A DNA stretch of 64,000 nucleotides, taken from an uncultured Luteimonas sp. (GTDB lineage: Bacteria; Pseudomonadota; Gammaproteobacteria; Xanthomonadales; Xanthomonadaceae). Position numbers and translations under genes: made by a program. The stretch is taken from contig CALLKI010000009.1 of the NCBI GenBank assembly GCA_938008415.1, forward strand, positions 1 through 64,000. The letters are read 5' to 3'. Every line of letters starts with the position of its first letter. Within the stretch, counting starts at the first letter, position 1. Shown in pieces: positions 17,224 to 25,304 of this stretch. The notes beneath the pieces were generated by a model. That model ran no database searches. It worked only from the letters and a program-made list of their open reading frames with translations, and was not told where the DNA came from.

Positions 17224-17877
17224 ATGGCCACCCCGACGCCTTCCCCGTTCGACGCACTCAAGCCGATCGCCGGCCGCGTGCTCGAAAGCGCCCTCAACCG
17301 GGTGCTCGCGCTCGATCCCGATACCCGCGACGCGGTGGCCCGCCTCGACGGCCGCCGCATCGAGCTGACGCTGGAGGCGCCGCCGTTGGCACTGCAGCTG
17401 CGGGTGGACGGCGGGCGCCTCGTGGTCGGGCCCGCGGATTCCTCGCGCGAGCCGGACCTGGCCGTGCGCAGCACGCTGATCGGCATGCTCTCGCAGCTGC
17501 CGTTCCTGCGCCGCGACGACGCCGTGCCGGTCGGCAGGGTGCGCGTGTCGGGCGATGCCGAACTGGCCCGGCAGCTGCAGCGCATCGCCGAACGCTTCGA
17601 CCCCGACTGGCACAAGCCGTTCACCGAGGCGTTCGGCGACGTGGTCGGCGTGCAGGTCGCCAACGCCTTCGCCGGCGCGCTGCGTGGCGCGCGCGAACTC
17701 GGCGGCCGCCTCGCGCGCCAGACCGCCGAGTACCTGGTCGAGGAATCGCGCGACGTGGTCGGCCGCGACGAGCTGGACGCCTTCCACGACGACGTGGACG
17801 ACCTGCGCGACGACGTCGAGCGGCTCGCCGCGCGCGTGGCGCGGCTGGCTTCCACGGCAGGCGGGCACACGGCATGA
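17224..17877 (+). CDS. ubiJ: UbiJ, ubiquinone synthesis accessory factor
   Basis: The 217-aa protein has an N-terminal SCP2-like lipid-binding domain ('LALQLRVDGGRLVVGPADSSREPDLAVRSTLIGML') and a C-terminal helical part with an acidic coiled-coil tail (DDVDDLRDDVERLAARVARL). This is the layout of UbiJ, which binds hydrophobic ubiquinone intermediates and organises the Ubi complex. The stop overlaps the ubiB start by 4 bases (ATGA). In E. coli the order is ubiE-ubiJ-ubiB; here ubiE is not adjacent. Confidence 0.88.
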   Translation: MATPTPSPFDALKPIAGRVLESALNRVLALDPDTRDAVARLDGRRIELTLEAPPLALQLRVDGGRLVVGPADSSREPDLAVRSTLIGMLSQLPFLRRDDAVPVGRVRVSGDAELARQLQRIAERFDPDWHKPFTEAFGDVVGVQVANAFAGALRGARELGGRLARQTAEYLVEESRDVVGRDELDAFHDDVDDLRDDVERLAARVARLASTAGGHTA

Positions 17878-19544
17878 GCTCGCTGAGGCGCGTCCTGCGC
17901 ATCGGCCGCGTGCTGCTGCGCTACAGGCTCGACGACCTGCTCGACGGCACGCCCGCCGAGCGCTGGCTGAAGCTGATGCGGCCGTTCGTGCCGCGCGCCT
18001 CGCGCGAGGTCGCACGGCTGCCGCGCGGCGCGCGCCTGCGCCTGGCGCTCCAGGAGCTGGGTCCGATCTTCGTCAAGTTCGGGCAGATCCTCTCCACCCG
18101 CCGTGACCTGCTGCCGCCGGATGTCGCCGACGAGCTTTCGCTGCTGCAGGACAAGGTGGCGCCGTTCGACGGCGACACCGCACGCGCGATCGTCGAGCAG
18201 GAACTGGGCGCGGACATCGGCACGCTGTTCGCCTCGTTCGACACGGAGCCGCTGGCCTCGGCCTCGATCGCGCAGGTGCACGCGGCCACACTGCACCCGC
18301 GCGGCGATGCGCCACCGCGCGAGGTCGTTGTGAAGGTGCTGCGCCCGGGCGTCGAGCGGCAGATCGCCGGGGACGTCGCGTTGCTGAAGTCTCTGGCCAC
18401 GCTGGTCGAGCGCACCCACCCGAACGCCGACAAGATCCGCCCCCGCGACATCGTCGCCGAGATCGAGAACACGCTCGCCGCCGAGCTCGACCTGCAGCGC
18501 GAGGGCGCCAACGCCTCGGTGCTGCGCCGCAACTGGCTCGGCTCGCCCGACCTGTACGTGCCCGAGCCGATCTGGACCCACACCTCCCAGCGCGTGCTCA
18601 CGCTCGAGCGCGTGCACGGGATCAACAGCGACGACATCGCCGCGCTGGATGCCGCCGGCATCGACCGCAAGGCGCTCGCGGCCAAGGGCGTGCGGGTGTT
18701 CTACACCCAGGTGTTCCGCGACAACTTCTTCCACGCCGACGCGCACGCCGGGAACATCTGGGTCGATCCCGGACGGAAGGAAGACCCGCGCTTCATCGCG
18801 CTCGACTTCGGGATCATGGGCCAGCTTTCGCCCGAGGACCAGTACTACCTCGCCGAGAACTTCATGGCGATCTTCAACCGCGACTACCGCAGGATCGCCG
18901 AACTGCACGTGCAGGCGGGCTGGATGCCCTCGCACATCCGCATCGAGGAACTGGAGGCCGCCGCGCGCGCGGTGTGCGAGCCGTACTTCACCCGGCCGCT
19001 GTCCGAGATCTCGCTCGGCGAGGTGCTGGGCAAGCTGTTCCGCACCGCGCGGAAGTACGAGCTGACCATCCAGCCGCAGTTGATCCTGATGCAGAAGACC
19101 CTGCTCACGATCGAGGGCATCGGCCGGCTGCTCGACCCGCAGATCGACATCTGGGCGGTGGCGCGCCCGGTGCTGGAGCGGATCCTCGCCGAACGCTACA
19201 GCCCGAGGCGGCTGGCACGCGAGTTCCGCCGCCGGATGCCGGAGCTGGTCACCCGTGCGCCGGAGATGCCGCAGCTGCTGCACGCCTGGCTGGAACAGCA
19301 GGTGCAGGGCCGCCACGAACTGCGGATGCGCTCGGACGACGTGGCGCGCATCGCCCAGGCGCTCGACGCGATGCAGCGGCGGATCGTCGCCGCGATCCTC
19401 GGCGTCGGCCTGCTGATCGTGGCCGCGGTGCTGTACGCACTGGAAGCCGGCGGCCCGTCGTTCCTGCGCATCCCGCTGTCGTCCTGGATCGCCGGCATCG
19501 GCGGCCTGTGGGCGCTGCTGGCGGCGGTCCCGCGCCGGCACTGA
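17874..19544 (+). CDS. ubiB: UbiB, atypical kinase/ATPase for ubiquinone synthesis
   Basis: UbiB is a membrane-associated protein-kinase-like ATPase needed for ubiquinone biosynthesis. The 556-aa product has the family's diagnostic KxGQ motif (Lys68-Phe-Gly-Gln71), the alanine-rich loop in PLASASIAQVHAA, the invariant lysine in VVVKVLRPG, and 'NFFHADAHAGNIWV' followed by ALDFGIMG for the catalytic loop and metal site. Two C-terminal hydrophobic helices (IVAAILGVGLLIVAAVLYAL and SWIAGIGGLWALLAAV) anchor it. The length is close to the E. coli protein. ATG 17874 overlaps the ubiJ stop. Confidence 0.95.
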   Translation: MSSLRRVLRIGRVLLRYRLDDLLDGTPAERWLKLMRPFVPRASREVARLPRGARLRLALQELGPIFVKFGQILSTRRDLLPPDVADELSLLQDKVAPFDGDTARAIVEQELGADIGTLFASFDTEPLASASIAQVHAATLHPRGDAPPREVVVKVLRPGVERQIAGDVALLKSLATLVERTHPNADKIRPRDIVAEIENTLAAELDLQREGANASVLRRNWLGSPDLYVPEPIWTHTSQRVLTLERVHGINSDDIAALDAAGIDRKALAAKGVRVFYTQVFRDNFFHADAHAGNIWVDPGRKEDPRFIALDFGIMGQLSPEDQYYLAENFMAIFNRDYRRIAELHVQAGWMPSHIRIEELEAAARAVCEPYFTRPLSEISLGEVLGKLFRTARKYELTIQPQLILMQKTLLTIEGIGRLLDPQIDIWAVARPVLERILAERYSPRRLAREFRRRMPELVTRAPEMPQLLHAWLEQQVQGRHELRMRSDDVARIAQALDAMQRRIVAAILGVGLLIVAAVLYALEAGGPSFLRIPLSSWIAGIGGLWALLAAVPRRH

Positions 19545-20044
19545 TCACTGCAACAGGGGGCTACTGCCCCACCCACCAGCGGGCGGAGAAGGAGAAAAAC
19601 ACCTTCTCCCATCACCCGGGGACGGAGTTCAATCCCTTTTCCCGTTATCAGCCCCTCCTCCCCGGTTCGGAAGGAAGGTCTGGTTGAGAACAATCTTCGC
19701 AGCAAACCAAGCCCGCGCGACAGCATTCGTTTCCCCAGCCCGGCCGTTCCAGGCGCCGCACCGGGCCGATGGCCCATGCCCGCGAAAACCTGGCCTTCCT
19801 GCAAGCGCGGGGAAGGGCGCCCCCGGCAGGAATGAAGGGCAGCTCCGCACAGAATCCGATCCACCCCGAGCGCAGCGGGCCGCCCCGCGGATGTTGTGCG
19901 TCGCGTCATTTTGTTAGGACAAAAAAGTCCTGATTAGAAAATGTTGTCGTGATGTGGTTAAGATTGGGCTAATGGATGGCCTCCTGACGGCCTGTGTGAT
20001 GCAGGGAAGCCCTTTCAGACCCCCATTTGCCCGAGACCGCCCTG
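19545..20044. other. intergenic region before TonB receptor
   Basis: This 500-base gap has no convincing gene. An 8-bp stem-loop, GGAGAAGG (19585-19592) and CCTTCTCC (19602-19609), may end the ubiB transcript. The last 130 bases are A/T-rich and hold a hairpin, AGGAC-AAAAAA-GTCCT (19916-19931). TTGTTA (19911-19916) with TAGAAA (19935-19940), 18 bases apart, is a weak promoter candidate for the TonB receptor and would overlap that hairpin. Confidence 0.4.
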
Positions 20045-22819
20045 ATGAATAGCCGCACCCACCGCGTTCCGTTCCGCCACGCCCCATCCCCCCTGTCGGT
20101 CGCCCTGGCCACGGCCCTGTTTGGCCTCGCCTCCGGCACCGCCCTCCCCGCGCTGGCCCAGGAAGCCTCCCCCGCCACCGGTTCCTCCGAAGAAACCCAG
20201 GACGACGGCAGGATCGCGACCCTCGGCTCGGTCCGAGTCTCGGCCTCGCGCATCGACCGCCCGGACTTCGTCTCGCCGACGCCTATCCTGCCGGTCAGCT
20301 CCGAGGAACTGCGCCTGGAGACCCGCACCAACATCGGCGCCGCGCTCAATGACCTGCCGCAGTTCCGTGCCACCAGCTCGCCGCAGACTACCGGCTCCAA
20401 CACTGGCGCAGGCAATGCACCGGTCGACCTGCGCGGCCTCGGCATCAGCCGCACCCTGGTCCTGCTCGACGGCCGCCGCGTCTCCAGCGACAACGACCTC
20501 AACACCATTCCCTCTGTGCTGGTGAAGTACGTGGACGTCGTCACCGGCGGCGCTTCGGCGGCGTGGGGTTCCGGCGCGGTCGGCGGCGTGGTCAACATCT
20601 CCATGGACCGCGAATTCACTGGCCTGAAGTTCGGTGCGCAGGCCGGCCGCTCGGCCTACGATGACGGCGACGAGAAGCGCTTCGAGGCCGCGTGGGGCAC
20701 CGACTTTGCCGACGGTCGCGGACACCTGGTGCTGGGCGGCGAGTTCCTCGACAACGACGGCATCGTCCCGCGCAGTTCGCGCCCCCGCGCCGGGCGCTGG
20801 TCCACCCTGAACATCAACGGCCAGCCCACCCTGATGCCGGACGTCGGCTTCTCCGACGCCGCGATCGGCGGCCTGATCATCGGTGCGCGCGACGCCAACG
20901 GCCAGTCAATCAGCGGCTTCAGCCTCGCGGGCCAGGTATTCAATCCCGACGGCAGCCTGCGTCCGTTCCAGTACGGCCAGGTGGTCGGCGCCCTGATGAG
21001 CGGCGGCGAAGGTCCGTCCAACGACGACTTCAGCCCGCTGAGCGCGCCGCAGAAGCGCTACTCGACCATGGCCAGCGTGCAATGGGACCTCAACGACGAT
21101 GTGCGGATGACCGCCGACGTACGCCACTCGCGCATGTACAACTACTACATCTGGTTCGGCGATCACAACCGTGGCAACCTGACCGTCAGCATCGACAACG
21201 CGTTCCTGCCCCAGCAGGTCCGCGACGAGATGCAGACCGCCGGCGCGACCACGCTGGTAATGGGCCGCTTCAACAACGACATCAACTACCCGCACATCGA
21301 CTTCGAGCGCAAGACCACCCAGGCGACGGTGGCGTTCGACGGCTACACCGGCGACGACTGGCGCTGGAGCGCCTACTACTCGCATGGCGAGGCCGAGCAG
21401 AACTTCGACACCCCGGGGTTCATCCTCGCCCAGGAGTGGGCGCAGGCGGTGGATTCTGTGATCGATCCCGCCACCGGCCAGCCGGTGTGCCGCGTTACCC
21501 TGACCAACCCCAACTCAGGCTGCGTGCCGATCAACCTGTTCGGAGAAGGCGCACCCTCGCAGGCTGCGATCGACTACGTCACCGGCACTCCGAGCCAGCG
21601 ATCCAAGGTCACCCTCGACGTGTTTGGCGCCAGCCTGCGCGGCGAGCCATTCCAGATGCCGGCCGGCGCGGCTTCCGTCGCGTTCGGCGTCGAGGCGCGC
21701 CGCGAGGCGATCGACCAGCGCGTCGGCGAGCTCGACGCGGCCAAGGCGTTCCGCTCCTTCAGCTTCAACCCGATGAAGGGCAGCTTCACGGTCAAGGAGA
21801 TGTTCGGCGAGGTGCTGTTACCGATCGCCAAAGACCGGCCTGTCCTTAACGACTTCGCGATCAACGCCGCCGCACGCGTGTCCGACTACTCCACCACCGG
21901 TTCGATCTGGTCGTGGAAGCTCGGCGCGACCAACGAGTTCTTCGACGGATTCCGCGGCCGCATCGCGCGTTCGCGCGACATCCGCTCAGCGAACCTGTCT
22001 GAGCTGTTCACCACCAGCACCACTGGCTGGAGCTACGTGCTCGACCCACAGACGGGGCAGACGGTCTATGCCCTGTCCAACGGCGGTGGCAATCCGGACC
22101 TGGTGCCCGAGACCGCGGACACGCTGACCTTCGGCGTTACCTGGTCGCCGCGTTCGGTCGAGGGCCTGGACCTGTCTATCGACTACTTCGACATCCAGAT
22201 CAAGGACGTGATCACGACCATCGGCCTGCAGGACATCCTGAGCCGCTGCGCGGCCGGCAACCAGGCGATGTGCGCGCGCGTGGAGCGCGATTCTGCCGGC
22301 AACATCGTCCGCATCGTATCCACCTATACCAACCTGTCCGAGTACAAGACCGACGGCATCGATTTCGAGGTCTCCTACCGTCGCCCGGTCACGCTGTTCG
22401 GCCTGTCCGGCAACCTGGTCACCCGCACACTTGCCACCTGGGTCAACAGCCTGACCACTGACGACGGCATCAAGAAGATCGAGTACGTCGAATCGCAGGG
22501 TTACGCCTTCAACCTGGGCGTGCCGAAGTGGCGTGCGATCAGCAGTGTGTCCTTCAACAGCGACGTGTTCTCGGCCAACGTCCGCGCCCGCTACCTGTCT
22601 GCCGGCATGTACGACCGCAACCAGGCGATCGTCAACAACGCGATCGGCAACTACATCTACTTCGACATCGGAGCCAGCTGGCGCATCGGGGCGAACCTGG
22701 AACTGTACGGCGCGGTCAACAACGTGGCCAACAAGGAGTCGCCAATCGCGTCCACTTTCTCGCCGTATTACGACGTGATGGGTCGCTACTACACCGCCGG
22801 CGTGCGCGCCAGGTTCTGA
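20045..22819 (+). CDS. TonB-dependent outer-membrane receptor
   Basis: The 924-aa protein has a long signal peptide ending at ALAQ, a TonB-box-like segment (TLGSVRVSASRI), a plug domain (LNDLPQFR... DLRGLGISRTLVLLDGRR, DVVTGGASAAWGSGAVGGVVN) and a 22-strand-type barrel that ends in the aromatic outer-membrane signal (YYTAGVRARF). Established: such receptors import large substrates using TonB energy. I chose ATG 20045 over a TTG at 20027. The next gene, an S9 peptidase, starts 28 bases later. That pairing, common in Xanthomonadaceae, suggests peptides as substrate, but this is inference. Confidence 0.93.
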   Translation: MNSRTHRVPFRHAPSPLSVALATALFGLASGTALPALAQEASPATGSSEETQDDGRIATLGSVRVSASRIDRPDFVSPTPILPVSSEELRLETRTNIGAALNDLPQFRATSSPQTTGSNTGAGNAPVDLRGLGISRTLVLLDGRRVSSDNDLNTIPSVLVKYVDVVTGGASAAWGSGAVGGVVNISMDREFTGLKFGAQAGRSAYDDGDEKRFEAAWGTDFADGRGHLVLGGEFLDNDGIVPRSSRPRAGRWSTLNINGQPTLMPDVGFSDAAIGGLIIGARDANGQSISGFSLAGQVFNPDGSLRPFQYGQVVGALMSGGEGPSNDDFSPLSAPQKRYSTMASVQWDLNDDVRMTADVRHSRMYNYYIWFGDHNRGNLTVSIDNAFLPQQVRDEMQTAGATTLVMGRFNNDINYPHIDFERKTTQATVAFDGYTGDDWRWSAYYSHGEAEQNFDTPGFILAQEWAQAVDSVIDPATGQPVCRVTLTNPNSGCVPINLFGEGAPSQAAIDYVTGTPSQRSKVTLDVFGASLRGEPFQMPAGAASVAFGVEARREAIDQRVGELDAAKAFRSFSFNPMKGSFTVKEMFGEVLLPIAKDRPVLNDFAINAAARVSDYSTTGSIWSWKLGATNEFFDGFRGRIARSRDIRSANLSELFTTSTTGWSYVLDPQTGQTVYALSNGGGNPDLVPETADTLTFGVTWSPRSVEGLDLSIDYFDIQIKDVITTIGLQDILSRCAAGNQAMCARVERDSAGNIVRIVSTYTNLSEYKTDGIDFEVSYRRPVTLFGLSGNLVTRTLATWVNSLTTDDGIKKIEYVESQGYAFNLGVPKWRAISSVSFNSDVFSANVRARYLSAGMYDRNQAIVNNAIGNYIYFDIGASWRIGANLELYGAVNNVANKESPIASTFSPYYDVMGRYYTAGVRARF

Positions 22820-22847
22820 CCTTTTCCCGCCATCATCCGAGGAAACC

Positions 22848-24782
22848 ATGAAGAAGACTGCACGCAACATCTTCGTCCTCGCACTGATGTCGGCGGCGGC
22901 GGCCGCATATGCAGCCGTCGCCGTGCCGGCCTCGGTGACGGCGGATGGCGTCCCGACGATACCGGACGAGACGGCAGCCGCTACGCGGCCCTACCTCGAG
23001 GCGCGCAGCGCCCAGTTCCTGGGCTGGGATCCGGCCACCCGTGCGATGCTGGTCAAGACCCGCTTTGGGACCACCGACCAGCTGTTCCGCGTGGCCACAC
23101 CCGGTTCCGCGCGCCGGCAGATCAGTTTCGAGGACGAACCCGTCCCGTTCGCGACGTACTCGCCGGCCGACGCCACGCTGGTGGTCCAGAAGGACCAGGG
23201 CGGCGACGAGTTCTACCAGCTCTACCGGCTCGAGGACGGCCGCCTGCACCTGCTGACCGACGGCAAGAGCCGCAACTGGTTCGGCAGCTGGAGCCGTGAC
23301 GGCCGCTATATCGGCTACATGTCGACACGGCGCAACGGCGCCGATGCAGACCTGTACGTGATGGACCCGCGTGATCCATCGACGGAGCGCCTGGTGTCCA
23401 AGGTCACCGGCGGAGGCTGGAACATCAGCGACTTCTCGCCTGACGGGCGCAAGGCCATTGCGGTCAACCGGATCTCGATCAACCACGCGGTCGTAACCGA
23501 GGTCGACCTTGCCAGCGGCCGGATGAAAACGTTGACGGATCCAAAGCAGCGCGTCTCGTACGCGAAAGTGCGCTATGCCGCCGATGGCACCCTCTGGGCG
23601 CTGTCGAACCGCGATTCGGACTTTGTGCGCCTTGGCAAGCTCGATCCGCGCAACGGCCGCTTCACGCCGGTCAGCCCCGAATCACGCTGGGACGTAACCG
23701 ACTACGCGGTCGCCCCCGACGAGCGCTTCGTGGTTTACGCGGTCAACGAGGCCGGTTTCTCCCGCGTACGCGTGCTCGACCCGGGAACCGGTCAGGTACG
23801 CAACGTCGAGGGCCTGCCCGACGGCGTCCTGCACTGGAGCTTCGGCGATCTGGTGCAGATCGCCCCTTGGGGCGAGATCGGCCTGAGCCTGTCCTCGGCC
23901 AAGGTCTCGGGTGACGCCTTCTCGATCGACCCGGACACCCTGCAGGTGCGGCGCTGGACCGAGAGCGAGGCGGGCGGACTGGACCTGTCGCGCAACCGTG
24001 AACCCGAACTGATCGAGATCGAAAGCTTCGACGGCGAACGGATGTCCGGCTTCCTGTACCGGCCCGACCCGGAAAAATTCCCGGGACGCCGCCCACTGAT
24101 CCTCGACATCCATGGCGGTCCCGAGGGCCAGAGCCGCCCCGGGTTCCTGGGAGCCGACAACTACCTGGTCAACGAGCTGGGCATCGCCATCTTCCTGCCC
24201 AACGTGCGCGGTTCATCCGGCTACGGCAAGCGGTTCCTGGACCTGGACAACGGGCCGTGGAAGCGCGAGGACTCGGTGCGCGACATCGGCGCGTTCCTCG
24301 ACGTGCTCGATCGTGACCCGGGGCTCGATCCGGAAAGGTTCGCCGTGTACGGCTTCTCATACGGTGGCTACATGTGCTATGCCTCGGCGGTGCACTACAG
24401 CGAACGCCTGCGCGCGGCCTCCTGCGCGGTGGCGATCTCGGACTTCGTCACTTTCCTGGAAAACACCCAGGCCTACCGCCGCGACCTGCGCCGGGTGGAA
24501 TACGGCGACGAGCGCGACCCGGTCCAGCGCGCCAAACTCGGCGAGATCTCCCCGCTCCGCAACGTCGAGCACATCCGCATCCCGCTGATGGTTGCCACCG
24601 GTGGCAACGATCCGCGCGTGCCACCGACGGAAGCCGAGCAGATCGTCGCAGCGGTCCGTGCGCGCGGAGGCGAGGCCTGGCACGTGCTGGCACACAACGA
24701 AGGCCACGGCTTCCACAAACGCGAGAACAGCGACTTCATCTTCTGGTCCCGCGTGGAATTCTGGAAGAAATACCTGCTCTGA
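22848..24782 (+). CDS. secreted S9 prolyl-oligopeptidase family protein
   Basis: The 644-aa serine peptidase has a signal peptide (MKKTARNIFVLALMSAAAAAYA), a beta-propeller part (repeats such as SPDGRKAIAV and APDERFVVYAV) and a C-terminal alpha/beta hydrolase domain. The triad is visible: Ser504 in GFSYGGY, Asp588 in GGNDPRVP and His620 in NEGHGFH. AGGAAACC precedes the ATG directly. It forms a two-gene operon with the TonB receptor and is followed by a strong terminator. Family members cleave short peptides; with the receptor it likely digests imported peptides in the periplasm. Confidence 0.92.
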   Translation: MKKTARNIFVLALMSAAAAAYAAVAVPASVTADGVPTIPDETAAATRPYLEARSAQFLGWDPATRAMLVKTRFGTTDQLFRVATPGSARRQISFEDEPVPFATYSPADATLVVQKDQGGDEFYQLYRLEDGRLHLLTDGKSRNWFGSWSRDGRYIGYMSTRRNGADADLYVMDPRDPSTERLVSKVTGGGWNISDFSPDGRKAIAVNRISINHAVVTEVDLASGRMKTLTDPKQRVSYAKVRYAADGTLWALSNRDSDFVRLGKLDPRNGRFTPVSPESRWDVTDYAVAPDERFVVYAVNEAGFSRVRVLDPGTGQVRNVEGLPDGVLHWSFGDLVQIAPWGEIGLSLSSAKVSGDAFSIDPDTLQVRRWTESEAGGLDLSRNREPELIEIESFDGERMSGFLYRPDPEKFPGRRPLILDIHGGPEGQSRPGFLGADNYLVNELGIAIFLPNVRGSSGYGKRFLDLDNGPWKREDSVRDIGAFLDVLDRDPGLDPERFAVYGFSYGGYMCYASAVHYSERLRAASCAVAISDFVTFLENTQAYRRDLRRVEYGDERDPVQRAKLGEISPLRNVEHIRIPLMVATGGNDPRVPPTEAEQIVAAVRARGGEAWHVLAHNEGHGFHKRENSDFIFWSRVEFWKKYLL

Positions 24783-24792
24783 GCAGGGCAAC

Positions 24793-24822
24793 GGAAAAGG
24801 GGCGCTTCGGCGCCCCTTTTCC
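24793..24822. terminator. UUCG-capped bidirectional terminator
   Basis: A 13-bp perfect stem, GGAAAAGGGGCGC (24793-24805) with GCGCCCCTTTTCC (24810-24822), is closed by the stable TTCG tetraloop. The A and T runs in the arms let it act on both strands, between the convergent peptidase and membrane-protein genes. Confidence 0.85.
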
Positions 24823-24835
24823 CGCATGCTGTTCC

Positions 24836-25216
24836 TCAGAGGCGCCCCAGCCGCCAGCCGAGCCACACCTGCAGCGGCAGCAGGCCGATGAAACCGGTCA
24901 CGAACCACCACGGGTACTCGCCGGCCATGGTGAAGGCGCCGTGCAGGTCCGCGGCGAGGTAGACCGCGAACAGCGCGCAGGCGTGCGCCCCCTTGGCCAC
25001 CGCCGCGGTGCGTACCATCAGCCAGGTGCCGGTCACGCCGGCCATGAACACCCAGAACAGGTCCACGGCCAGGCGGAGGTCGCCGCCGGGCGGCAGGCCG
25101 AGCAACCGGTCCGACAGCCACGCGCCGGCCAGGTTGACGGCGGGGATGGCGGCGATCGCCAGCACCAGCGCCAGCAGGCTGCGCAACACGGTCCACCAGC
25201 GGCCGTCACGGCCCAT
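24836..25216 (-). CDS. hypothetical four-helix membrane protein
   Basis: The 126-aa product has four hydrophobic segments (VLRSLLALVLAIAAIPAVN, LAVDLFWVFMAGVTGTWLMV, AHACALFAVYLAADLHG, WWFVTGFIGLLPLQVWLGW) and very short loops. I chose ATG 25216 (MGRDGRWWTVLRS), because the upstream extension is arginine-rich without membrane character. I do not recognise a family. It lies downstream of tamB on the same strand with an 88-base gap and may be co-transcribed; no functional clue beyond that. Confidence 0.6.
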   Translation of the reverse strand: MGRDGRWWTVLRSLLALVLAIAAIPAVNLAGAWLSDRLLGLPPGGDLRLAVDLFWVFMAGVTGTWLMVRTAAVAKGAHACALFAVYLAADLHGAFTMAGEYPWWFVTGFIGLLPLQVWLGWRLGRL

Positions 25217-25304
25217 CGGCAATCTCCGCCCGTCTTCCAGTGCGACAACGCGGGAACCGCCGCGCCGCAGCCAGCTTCGCACGATTCCCGTCCCGGCGCG
25301 ACTT

